Position numbers and translations under genes: made by a program | From: an uncultured Eggerthella sp. | GTDB lineage: Bacteria; Actinomycetota; Coriobacteriia; Coriobacteriales; Eggerthellaceae | Length of the DNA: 56,981 bases | Assembly (NCBI GenBank): GCA_900556585.1 | Contig: USPD01000005.1 | Location: 1 to 56,981, forward strand | Direction of reading: 5' to 3' | Part shown: positions 8,608-16,799 of the stretch, piece after piece | How positions within the stretch are numbered: the stretch's first letter is position 1 | How the letters are laid out: every line of letters starts with the position of its first letter | The notes under the pieces: generated by a model | Told to the model about the DNA's origin: nothing | Seen by the model: only the letters and a program-made list of their open reading frames with translations | Databases searched by the model: none

Positions 8608-9891
8608 ATGTCTCGGTCTTTTCTTCCATACTGCATAATTGCTTGTTTCTTAGTGGTTTTTTGCATTTGTTCAGGGGTTTCTGTTTCTGTTGTTGATAGA
8701 TCTTCTGTTGGCCAGAGCGCAAGCGAGGCATACCAGGGTGATGAATTGGATCAAACGCCATCAAATGCTTTTAATCAGGATGAGAAAGTGGCGCAGATTA
8801 ATGAAAATCCGCTTATTTCTGGAAATGTAGAAGATTCGCGCATTGTGCAACAATTGATGCAGCAAAACACGTTGCGCGAAGCTCTTTCTCAGGTGGTACA
8901 AGCAGGCGAACAATCACTTGCGCAAATGGGGGAATCTGGTGTGGATAGTTTTGTAGCAAATCAGGTAGTTTCGCAAACTGCACTCCAGTCACTTTCAGCT
9001 TCAGAAAACTCTCCTGAAGTATTTAGCTTGTTTGAAGCTTCGTCTGGCGAAGATGTTTCGGAGCTTAATAAAGATGTAAGTGAATTGAGTACAGCAATAG
9101 GGGCGCTTGAATCGCGAGGGATAGATGTAGGTTGCTTCTTGTTGAATGTAAATTCTGGCCAGGGCATTGCCTACAATTTGGACACGCGTATTTATGGCGC
9201 AAGTTCATTTAAGGGAATATATGCTGCGTATCTAAGCGAGCACTTGGCTGATGGAGGGCAGGGGCTTTCAAGTTCTGCTGCTTCGCTAATGGATGCTTCG
9301 GTGTTGGTTTCTGATAACGATGCTTTTTCCTCGTTGAGAAACTCATATGATGGCGCAGGTTTTGCAGAATGGCTTGAATCATGTGGCGTTAATTCTGATA
9401 TTGCTGGGGATACTCATTTTCCTCGGTATTCAGCACGTGAATCGGCGTTGCTTTGGCTGCATGTTTATCGCTATTTAGAAACAGGATCTGATGCAGCAAA
9501 TCACTTGCGGGAATTGTATACACAGACCAATGTTTCGTTTATTTGTGAAGGTATAAATGACGAAGTAAATCAAGAAACCGCAAATCAAGCTTCCAGTGCA
9601 CAGGAAACCGCTGGCGAACAGCAGTCAACCGGGGTGCAGGATGTCAACGATCAAGAGTCTGCTGGGGCCCAAGAATCTTCTAGTGCACAGAGCGCTAACG
9701 ATCAGCCCGTTGTCATGAATAAGGCAGGCTGGATTGCAAGCACCCCACGATTTAGTGGTTTGTGCGATGCAGGTATTATCGAATACGAAGGCAATACCTA
9801 CATAATGTCGGTTATGACAAGTGCCCCTGACAGTGAAGGCCATCGCGCCCAGGTAATTGATGTTATAGAGTCCCTGTTCAAGTTGCGCTAG
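8608..9891 (+). CDS. Exported serine hydrolase of the class A beta-lactamase/PBP fold
   Basis: Counting from the ATG at 8608 (427 residues), a hydrophobic N-terminal signal segment (about 4-25) is followed by a long polar region. A catalytic domain with penicilloyl-serine transferase motifs comes next: SSFK at 199-202 (SxxK), SDN at 235-237, and KAG at 372-374 in the place of KTG. Between SDN and KAG sits a Gln/Ala/Ser/Asn-rich imperfect repeat (about 315-370). The residue change KTG to KAG and no clear ExxLN loop argue against a classical antibiotic-hydrolysing beta-lactamase; a wall-modifying or inactive homologue is possible. A TTG start at 8584 is an alternative, as neither start has a strong ribosome site. 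Confidence 0.65.
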   Translation: MSRSFLPYCIIACFLVVFCICSGVSVSVVDRSSVGQSASEAYQGDELDQTPSNAFNQDEKVAQINENPLISGNVEDSRIVQQLMQQNTLREALSQVVQAGEQSLAQMGESGVDSFVANQVVSQTALQSLSASENSPEVFSLFEASSGEDVSELNKDVSELSTAIGALESRGIDVGCFLLNVNSGQGIAYNLDTRIYGASSFKGIYAAYLSEHLADGGQGLSSSAASLMDASVLVSDNDAFSSLRNSYDGAGFAEWLESCGVNSDIAGDTHFPRYSARESALLWLHVYRYLETGSDAANHLRELYTQTNVSFICEGINDEVNQETANQASSAQETAGEQQSTGVQDVNDQESAGAQESSSAQSANDQPVVMNKAGWIASTPRFSGLCDAGIIEYEGNTYIMSVMTSAPDSEGHRAQVIDVIESLFKLR

Positions 9892-10339
9892 GTTTGTGAA
9901 GAGCTGCTATTCATCGCCAATATAATTGACAAAGATGTATGCACTGATACCATGATGTATCAGTAAGCTAAAACGTGTTCGCAAAAACTAGCACTGCTGA
10001 TTTGTATCATGTTTTATTAGTGAGTACGCGACGGAAACAGTAAGAACTGTTACCAGAATAGGAGATTTAGCTGTCGTGACTGATTCCGACGGCGGCGGTC
10101 GATGTTGGTCGACCCGAAAACGCTTTACTAAACATACGCATGTTGTAAGTGATCCAGCGCGGTCTATGTCTTTGTGTGGCATGACTGCGTTTTCTTATGT
10201 CCGCAGAATTTGTGGCGAAGTATGCCTTAAAACTTCAGATACTAGTTATCTTCTGCCCGCAAAGGGGGAGATGGCCGTGTAGGAGCTCGGTTATAGTTTT
10301 TGGAAGTTATTATGGCTTATTGAAAGGAACGAGTAGTAC
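9892..10339. promoter_or_regulatory. Leader region of the CNNM/CBS gene with 8-bp dyad
   Basis: This 448-bp gap has no convincing gene. A TTGACA box at 9926-9931 is followed by a perfect dyad, ACTGATAC-N6-GTATCAGT (9943-9964), where the -10 would lie, so it may be an operator or an initial RNA hairpin. Further on, GGTCGA-N6-TCGACC makes a second hairpin near 10098-10115. I compared the leader by eye with the M-box and yybP-ykoY classes and saw no match. Confidence 0.4.
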
Positions 10340-11671
10340 ATGCCAATTTGGGTGAGTCTTTTATTAGTAGTTTTCTTTTTGTTGATGAATGCGTTCTTCG
10401 TTATTGCGGAGTTTTCGCTGGTACGTGTGCGTAAATCTCAGGTAGAACTTCTTGTGGAAGAAGGAAGGTCTGGAGCAAAGCGTGCCGCTCATATCGCAGA
10501 CAATGTAAACGCCTATCTTTCTGCTTGTCAGTTGGGTATTACGTTAGCTTCGCTGGCACTTGGTTGGTTGGGCGAGCCTGCAATTTCTGCATTGTTCCAT
10601 CCTGTATTTGCGGCATTGAACTTGCCTGACGCTGCGGTAACCGCAATTTCTGTTGCTATTGGCTACTTCATCATGACGGCTTTGCACGTAGTTATCGGCG
10701 AATTGGTGCCTAAATCTATGGCAATCCTTAATACCGAAAAATACGCACTTCATACTGCAGGACCTTTGCATGCGTTCTACATGATGACCTACCCCATCAT
10801 GTGGTTATTCAATACGCTGACCAATGGCATCATGCGCTTGACTGGTCATGATGTTTCGAAAGAACATGATGCTTACTCTGAAGAAGAAATTAAAATTCTT
10901 CTTGAAGAAAGTGCCGAAAGTGGCTCAATTGAGCAGGACCAATACCAGTACCTGGATAACATCTTTGACTTGGATGACAAAGATGCAGAAGCAATCATGA
11001 CTCCTCGTACTGAAGTTGTTGCTATTGACCTTGATGATGATCTTGAGACCAACCTTGAAATTATGGGTACGAATAAATTCACTCGTTATCCTGTATTCAG
11101 GGAAGACAAGGACAATATCATTGGTTTCGTCCATATCAAGGATGCTTACATGTTGCCTAAGGGCTCAACCATGAAGGACTTACGTATTCGCACTATCCAG
11201 GTTGTTCCTGAAAGCTTGTCTATCACTAAGCTTATGCAGCAGCTTCAAGCTAAGCACACCAAGATTGCTTGTGTAGTTGATGAGCATGGTGGCACGTCAG
11301 GTATTGTTACCATGAGTGACGTGGTAGAGCAGATTATTGGTCGTATGGAAGATGAATATTTGCATGATGACCAGGATGAAATCCTAAAGGTACGTGAAAA
11401 CCAATACATTGTTGACGGATCACTTCCTGTTGATCAGTTCGTAGAGTTTTTAGGATTCGAACCAGTTCCTGTGTATGACTACGAAACTGCTGGTGGTTTG
11501 ATGCTTGACTTGCTTGATAAGATTCCTGCAGAGGGCGACCAATATGAAATAATTCACGAAGATAAGAAGTTCAATTTCGTAATTAACATTATGGACGGTT
11601 ATCGAATCGATAAGATTGGCGTTCTCATTGAGCACATTGATCTTCCTGAGGAAGAAGAGGAAGAAGATTAG
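10340..11671 (+). CDS. CNNM-domain/CBS-pair membrane protein (hemolysin C / CorC family)
   Basis: The protein has 443 residues. The N-terminal DUF21/CNNM membrane domain (about 1-190) starts with a hydrophobic helix followed by NAFFVIAEFSLVRVRKSQVE and contains the SACQLGITLASLALGW helix. A CBS-domain pair follows (about 215-335; IMTPRTEV, ACVVDEHGGTSGIVTMSD), then a CorC/HlyC C-terminal domain (about 345-430), ending in an acidic tail (EEEEEED). The family transports or regulates divalent cations such as Mg2+ or Co2+; the older name hemolysin is misleading. AAAGGAACG precedes the ATG. The last 47 bp overlap, in convergent orientation, the end of cydC. Confidence 0.88.
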   Translation: MPIWVSLLLVVFFLLMNAFFVIAEFSLVRVRKSQVELLVEEGRSGAKRAAHIADNVNAYLSACQLGITLASLALGWLGEPAISALFHPVFAALNLPDAAVTAISVAIGYFIMTALHVVIGELVPKSMAILNTEKYALHTAGPLHAFYMMTYPIMWLFNTLTNGIMRLTGHDVSKEHDAYSEEEIKILLEESAESGSIEQDQYQYLDNIFDLDDKDAEAIMTPRTEVVAIDLDDDLETNLEIMGTNKFTRYPVFREDKDNIIGFVHIKDAYMLPKGSTMKDLRIRTIQVVPESLSITKLMQQLQAKHTKIACVVDEHGGTSGIVTMSDVVEQIIGRMEDEYLHDDQDEILKVRENQYIVDGSLPVDQFVEFLGFEPVPVYDYETAGGLMLDLLDKIPAEGDQYEIIHEDKKFNFVINIMDGYRIDKIGVLIEHIDLPEEEEEED

Positions 11672-13670
11672 TCTGTTCAAGCGCTAACAAGTTTTGGAAA
11701 TACTCACTTGTTTCGGCAAGCTGTTTTGGATGGCCATCTAGTTTTAGGTGGCCATTTTCTATGAACAGCACACGATCCATCTTGGAAACGCCTTGTAAAT
11801 GATGGGTGACCATGATGATGGTTTTGTTTTCCAAAACAGAAAATATTGAATCCAAAACTTGATTTTCTGTTACAGGGTCAAGTCCCACCATAGGCTCATC
11901 AAGAATGATGATGGGCGCATCTTGCAGTAGTACGCGTGCTAAAGCTACGCGATGGCGCTCTCCACCAGAAAAGCGCAAGCCTGCTTCGTCAATGATGGTA
12001 TCCAAGCCTTTAGGAAGTCTGTTGAGAAGCGTATCGAGTCCAACCCTGTGAAGCGTTTGGATGAGTTCGTCATCGCTTGCGTTGGGGTTGCCAATAAGTA
12101 AGTTGTCGCGCAGGGTTGCATTGAATACGTAGGTACGCTGCTGGATAACGCCAAAATACTGCGGTGCTAAATCGCCTAAGGTGCATGTTTGGATAGTTTG
12201 TTGTTGAGTTGGGGACGTAGCTTCTTCGGTTGTTTTGTGCTGGTTGGGCGATGTGTTGATATGCAGCTCAACGGTTCCAGCGGTAGGGGTAAGGTCACCG
12301 CGAATGAGCGAAGCTAGGGTTGACTTTCCTGCGCCGCTCTTTCCTAGTACGGCAATTTTTTGTTTGGCAGGAATACGAAGCAATAGATTATCAAGCAATA
12401 GGCGGTTTGATCCTGGATAAGAAAAACTTACGTTCTCTAAGACAATCTCAGGTGGTTGTTTAGCAGGTTGGTTGTTTTCGGCATTCTTTGCAGATTTTTG
12501 TGCTGCTTCTTGCGCTATTTCGTTTTTGGAATCCTCTGCGATAGGCAATTTGTTAAGGCGCTCAATGGAGTCCTGATGGGCACGAGCTTCGGTTGCGGCT
12601 GCTGAAAGGGGTGCGAAAGCATCGATCAAGGGGAAATAACCCAGGATGAAAGCAAGTATCCAATTTGCGTTCCCGCCAGTCTGTCCGCTGAATTGCAGGG
12701 CTGCCCAGATGAACACAACACATGCTCCAAGGGCGAAAAATACCTGCAGAACTAAGTCGCGCTTTTTATCGAAAGAATGGCCTGCGCTCTCGAGTTCGCG
12801 AAGGGCGGTTTGAGTAGTTTTGTGGTGCTCGAGGTAATCTTTATGGCGGCCTGACAAAATCCAGTCAGTGATACCTAAAACGTTGTCGGTCATTTCAGTA
12901 TAGAAGGTTGCTTTCAGGGTTTTGTGCTTTGCTTGGCGTGCGCCATTTACGGAAACGGAAACAAGTGGCACCACCAGCAACTCTATCACCAGAAGCAAAC
13001 AAACTAATACGCCCATCCACCAGGTGTAAAGACTAAAGCCAATCACCAAACACAAACCTAAAACCCACGCAATAACGGTAGGGAAAATAGTACGTAAATA
13101 AAGGTTCTGAATGTGGCCAATATCTTCTGCTAAAAGCCCAAGGGCATCCCCTAGGCGATACAGCGAATGGAAGAAAATGCCTTGACTGTCAAAGGCGCGG
13201 TACAGTTTGACGCGCAAGCTTGACGTCATATGAAGCACCCAATCATGGCTGGTTAAGCGCTCGGCATATTGAAGTATTGGTTTGCCGATGCCGAAAATGC
13301 GAACACATAAAAGGGGTGTTCCCAACAGCAAGATGGAATAGGGCATTTCTGCCGAACCACCAATAAGCCAGCCAGCAGTAAACATGAGCGCCGAAGCGAA
13401 TCCAATAGTGAGAACTCCCAAAAAGAGCGCCAAGAAAAGTGCTTTTTTGTAGTGCTTTAAGTAGGGCTTTATCCAGGTGTCCTGCTTCCAGGAAAACTGC
13501 TTTGTTGCAGCAGAGCTATGAACAGTGGTTCCAGAAGAAGCGTCGTGATTGGTGGAGCCAGAAGTAGCGGTGCGTTTGGCGGCAACATTAGCAGTGTCAG
13601 TGGGGTTTGCAGCAGAGTTGGCAGCAGCATGATTTGCAGCAGAGCTGGCAGCACGATCTTTATTACTCAT
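11625..13670 (-). CDS. cydC: Thiol reductant ABC exporter subunit CydC
   Basis: This half of the heterodimeric CydDC exporter is thought to move cysteine/glutathione or related reductant out of the cytosol, needed for cytochrome bd assembly. The 681-residue chain begins with about 55 Ala/Asn/Thr-rich hydrophilic residues not usual for the family. Then come six membrane helices and an ATPase domain with Walker A GKSGAGKST, signature SGGERHRVALARVL and Walker B IIILDEP. ATG at 13670 is preceded by GGGAGG and lies inside the end of cydD (8-nt overlap), giving translational coupling. A GTG three codons earlier sits on the ribosome site. The 3' end overlaps the convergent CNNM/CBS gene. Confidence 0.88.
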   Translation of the reverse strand: MSNKDRAASSAANHAAANSAANPTDTANVAAKRTATSGSTNHDASSGTTVHSSAATKQFSWKQDTWIKPYLKHYKKALFLALFLGVLTIGFASALMFTAGWLIGGSAEMPYSILLLGTPLLCVRIFGIGKPILQYAERLTSHDWVLHMTSSLRVKLYRAFDSQGIFFHSLYRLGDALGLLAEDIGHIQNLYLRTIFPTVIAWVLGLCLVIGFSLYTWWMGVLVCLLLVIELLVVPLVSVSVNGARQAKHKTLKATFYTEMTDNVLGITDWILSGRHKDYLEHHKTTQTALRELESAGHSFDKKRDLVLQVFFALGACVVFIWAALQFSGQTGGNANWILAFILGYFPLIDAFAPLSAAATEARAHQDSIERLNKLPIAEDSKNEIAQEAAQKSAKNAENNQPAKQPPEIVLENVSFSYPGSNRLLLDNLLLRIPAKQKIAVLGKSGAGKSTLASLIRGDLTPTAGTVELHINTSPNQHKTTEEATSPTQQQTIQTCTLGDLAPQYFGVIQQRTYVFNATLRDNLLIGNPNASDDELIQTLHRVGLDTLLNRLPKGLDTIIDEAGLRFSGGERHRVALARVLLQDAPIIILDEPMVGLDPVTENQVLDSIFSVLENKTIIMVTHHLQGVSKMDRVLFIENGHLKLDGHPKQLAETSEYFQNLLALEQTNLLPLLPQEDQCAQ

Positions 13671-15654
13671 TTGATTCACCTCCCGCTTTTCCTTGGAAGG
13701 AATTGGAAGAACCTTGAGAATTGTTGATCAATGTTTGGGTAGGGCTTGTTGCCCCCGATACCTGGGTGGAGCTCGTGTTGTTCAATGCTTGTTTGGAACT
13801 TGCGTTTGTTAATGTCTGAGATGAACGAGCATTGGTAAATTCCTGGGCTGAATTCGTTGAGTCATTCATAAGATTCTTTCGGAGTGCCTCCGCAGAATCC
13901 TGTGCTATCAAGTGACCATTCTGTAAAAGCAAAACAGAATCCATAGCGGAAAGCCAATGGAGGCGGTGCGTTGCAAAGAAAACAAGCTTATTTTCCATAA
14001 GCGAAAGCATGCGCTCTTTTAGCTCTAACTCAGTTTCTATATCCAAATGGGCAGTTGGTTCATCGAAAATTAGCACCTTGCAGTTTTCGTTTAGGAATGC
14101 GCGTGCAAATGCAATGCGTTGAGACTGTCCGCCACTTAAGGAGTGAGCCCCTTCGCCTATGACAGTGTCGATCCCTTGGGGTAGTTCGGCAAGCAATGAA
14201 TCAAGCCCCATAAGTGAACAAATGCGTTCTATTTCTTCTTGGGAAGCGTCTGGTTTGTAAAAGGCGATGTTGTTACGCAGGGTGGTGTTGAAGATGTGCG
14301 GATTTTGCGGGATGTAGGCAATCTGGTGCTGCCAGCGTGGGTCTTTGAGAGTGGATACGGTGACGCCGTTTACGGTGATGGTTCCTGATTCCGGGTCATT
14401 TAAGCCCGCAAGAATGTGTGCCAAAGTACTTTTGCCGCTGCCAGAGGCACCTATAATGCCAATGTTCTGTGCTCCTGAAAAGGAAGCAGTGATGTTTTGT
14501 AGGGAAAAGGTTTCCTCATCTTCTGAAGCATATTGGAATGAAATATTGTTCAATAATAAGGCACTGGTATCGCTCCAGGTTATATCAGCAGAAGTGTGGG
14601 GGTCTGCATGAAGGTCCGCATGAAGGTCCGCATGAAGGTCCGCATGAAGGTCCGCATCAACAGTTGAGTTTTTTTCGGAATCCTTTGTTTCGGCATCGCT
14701 GAGTTTTCCAGTATCTGCATGTAAGGTTTCAAGAATGGCATGCAGGGAGTTTTTTCCATCAAGGGAAGCATGGTAATCCGAAGCGAATTCCCTAATAGGC
14801 CTGAAGTAGTCTGGCATAAGTACCAGAACAAACAGGGCAGGGAACAAGGTAAGTGATCCATCGACCAGGCGGAATCCGAGCATTACTGCGATTGCTGCGA
14901 TGGAAATGGTAGAAAAGGCATCAAGCACGGCGCCTGATAAGGTAGCAACACGCAGTGTTTTCATGGTGGCAGCTCGAAAGCGTTCGCTTGAAGTAAAAAT
15001 GCTATCCGTTTGATCTTTACTACGCCCAAACAGTTTTAATGTGTCAATGCCGCGAACTGAATCAAGAAAATGATTAGCCAGACGCTGGTACTCCTTGTGT
15101 TGCTTACCAGCTTCAATGCTTGCTGTGTGTCCGATTAACACCATTTGCAAAATAATCGCAGGAAATACCAGAAGGCCAATTACGGCGGAAACCCAATCAA
15201 GCGTAAATAAAAGAACAAGAAGCATTACTGGAATAACAACAAGTCGTGTCATACGGGGGATTATCATGCGCAGGTATGCTTCAACTTGGTCTACCCCTTC
15301 AACAAGAAGGGTAGAAAAGCTTCCTGTTCCTTTACTTTGAATAAGAGTTTGCCCTTGCTTGAAAAGCGTTTCAAACAGTCCCGTTCGAAATTCATCAGCA
15401 CGTTTGGTAGCAAATGATTCCAGCCAACCAGACTGGATATTGTCTGCAACTTGACGCGCTATAAGGCAAACAGCAAAGAAAGCAAGGTAAATTGCTTGTT
15501 CTTCTAGGGGATGGTTGTACCAAAGATTAGTAAGGGCAGTAGTAAGAAAGAACGCTTGCCCTATGACCAAAGCGCTCGTTATGAGCGAAAAGATCGTGCA
15601 AGTAATAAGTGCTGCACGAACTCCTTTGATTGTAAAAAGCAAGCGGTCAATCAT
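13663..15654 (-). CDS. cydD: Thiol reductant ABC exporter subunit CydD
   Basis: This is the partner of CydC. The start at 15654 (MIDRLLF...) has GAGGA 8 nt upstream and yields 663 residues; a longer reading to 15738 would run into the preceding terminator. Six membrane helices occupy about 1-300, with the CydD-type motif PDYFRPIREFASDYHAS before the nucleotide-binding domain. The latter has GASGSGKST, the signature SLSGGQSQRIAFARAF and VLIFDEPTAHLD. Between the two domains lies a perfect Asp-Leu-His-Ala repeat (about 332-351) made by a 12-bp DNA repeat. The C-terminal 60 residues are Ser/Thr/Gln/Asn-rich. It belongs to the cydABDC cluster. Confidence 0.88.
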   Translation of the reverse strand: MIDRLLFTIKGVRAALITCTIFSLITSALVIGQAFFLTTALTNLWYNHPLEEQAIYLAFFAVCLIARQVADNIQSGWLESFATKRADEFRTGLFETLFKQGQTLIQSKGTGSFSTLLVEGVDQVEAYLRMIIPRMTRLVVIPVMLLVLLFTLDWVSAVIGLLVFPAIILQMVLIGHTASIEAGKQHKEYQRLANHFLDSVRGIDTLKLFGRSKDQTDSIFTSSERFRAATMKTLRVATLSGAVLDAFSTISIAAIAVMLGFRLVDGSLTLFPALFVLVLMPDYFRPIREFASDYHASLDGKNSLHAILETLHADTGKLSDAETKDSEKNSTVDADLHADLHADLHADLHADPHTSADITWSDTSALLLNNISFQYASEDEETFSLQNITASFSGAQNIGIIGASGSGKSTLAHILAGLNDPESGTITVNGVTVSTLKDPRWQHQIAYIPQNPHIFNTTLRNNIAFYKPDASQEEIERICSLMGLDSLLAELPQGIDTVIGEGAHSLSGGQSQRIAFARAFLNENCKVLIFDEPTAHLDIETELELKERMLSLMENKLVFFATHRLHWLSAMDSVLLLQNGHLIAQDSAEALRKNLMNDSTNSAQEFTNARSSQTLTNASSKQALNNTSSTQVSGATSPTQTLINNSQGSSNSFQGKAGGESNE
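14601..14660. repeat. cydD: 5 x 12-bp in-frame tandem repeat inside cydD
   Basis: Five 12-bp units (GGTCCGCATGAA on the plus strand; first and last with one substitution) encode repeated Asp-Leu-His-Ala in the linker between membrane and ATPase domains. The period is a multiple of three, so length changes keep the frame. Confidence 0.9.
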
Positions 15655-15714
15655 GGTAGTCCTCAAAGTTGAGTGAATGGAAATTCTTAAAGGAGAGTAT
15701 TCGCTTGTAAGAAA

Positions 15715-15749
15715 GAAGCCGCCGCATGAGTACTTCACACAGCGGCTTC
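15715..15749 (-). terminator. Hairpin between cydB and cydD
   Basis: GAAGCCGC pairs with GCGGCTTC (8 bp) around a 19-nt loop that can itself fold. On the minus strand it is followed by TTTCTT. It lies just after cydB and could lower transcription of cydDC relative to cydAB. Confidence 0.65.
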
Positions 15750-15774
15750 CTGTAGTTTAGCGTTCGCGTTTAGC

Positions 15775-16797
15775 CTAGTACTCTGTTAGATCTTCGTCAG
15801 TGATACGACCACGGAAGGTTCGGTAAATAATCACGTGATAAATAAGCACTAACGGCAAGCCGATGCAGGTAATGCCGGTCATCCAGCCTAGAGCTAAGTC
15901 GGACGATGCAGCTGTTGCAATGGTGATGTTTTCGCCAACGGTTGCAACAACCAGGTTCGGGAACATTGATGCAGTAAACAGTACTACTAAAAGCAATGCT
16001 GAAGCGCTGCTTAAAATGAACGGAATAATATCGTTGCCGTTAGATTTAGAAGTTGCAATAACGCCAATAAGAGCTGCAGCAACTAAAACAAACAATGCCC
16101 AACGCACAATATCAAGCATTGGATCCATAGCAGGCTGAATGCCGACCAATGCGTAAATGGTAACAACCACAAAGAGCACCAAGCTGATGCAGGCAAGTAC
16201 GCGACGAAGACCAGCTACACGTGCCTGAATTTCAGATGGCTTTGGAGCTTTCAAGGCAAGCCAGGTAGCGCCCTGAGTAAGGAAAATGGACAAGCCAAGA
16301 AGGCCACACAGTAACGTAAATGGTGTTACTAAGCCCAGAAGTGGAATACCAATGTAGTCGCCATTTGCATCCAAAGGAATGCCAGCGTATACGTTGCCAA
16401 TAGCTACGCCAAAGAGCAATGCGGGGAGCAGCGATCCAATGAAGAACAAGGCATCCCAAACGCCTTTCCACTTAGGATCGTGAGCGCGATATTCAAGCGA
16501 TACGGCACGAACGATCAAGCCGAACAGCACCAACATTACGGCAAGGTAGAATCCCGAAAACGTTGTAGCGTAAGCGGGCGCAAATGCTGCGAACAAAGCG
16601 CCACCTGCCGTAAGAAGCCACACTTCGTTGCCGTCCCAAACAGGACCAACAGCGCGGCGAACAACAGCTTTTTCTTTTTCATTTTTGGCGACGAAGGGTG
16701 AAAGCACACCTGCGCCTAAGTCAAATCCGTCCAAGATGAAATATCCAGCAATAAGGACGGCAATGAGGATGAACCAAAGAATTCCTAACGCAGTCAT
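15775..16797 (-). CDS. cydB: Cytochrome bd ubiquinol/menaquinol oxidase subunit II
   Basis: The 340-residue, highly hydrophobic protein begins with the typical CydB opening (LGILWFILIAVLIAGYFILDGFDLGAG) and the charged segment GNEVWLLTAGGALFAAFP-like that follows. It has about eight to nine membrane helices and ends in a short hydrophilic tail. It is the smaller core subunit of the bd oxidase, holding the fold around subunit I. Start ATG at 16797 lies 2 bp after the cydA stop, so the two are co-translated. No CydX-like small subunit was found after it. Confidence 0.93.
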   Translation of the reverse strand: MTALGILWFILIAVLIAGYFILDGFDLGAGVLSPFVAKNEKEKAVVRRAVGPVWDGNEVWLLTAGGALFAAFAPAYATTFSGFYLAVMLVLFGLIVRAVSLEYRAHDPKWKGVWDALFFIGSLLPALLFGVAIGNVYAGIPLDANGDYIGIPLLGLVTPFTLLCGLLGLSIFLTQGATWLALKAPKPSEIQARVAGLRRVLACISLVLFVVVTIYALVGIQPAMDPMLDIVRWALFVLVAAALIGVIATSKSNGNDIIPFILSSASALLLVVLFTASMFPNLVVATVGENITIATAASSDLALGWMTGITCIGLPLVLIYHVIIYRTFRGRITDEDLTEY

Positions 16798-16799
16798 GC

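Noticed and set aside
10076..10282. Small 68-residue reading frame upstream of the CNNM/CBS gene, GTG start with a weak GGAG
   Set aside because: No recognisable domain, odd composition (Cys/Arg-rich) and position inside a leader with hairpins; I could not support it as a gene.
15655..15774. CydX-like small subunit gene after cydB
   Set aside because: The 120-bp gap has a terminator-like hairpin and no short membrane-helix frame with ribosome site.
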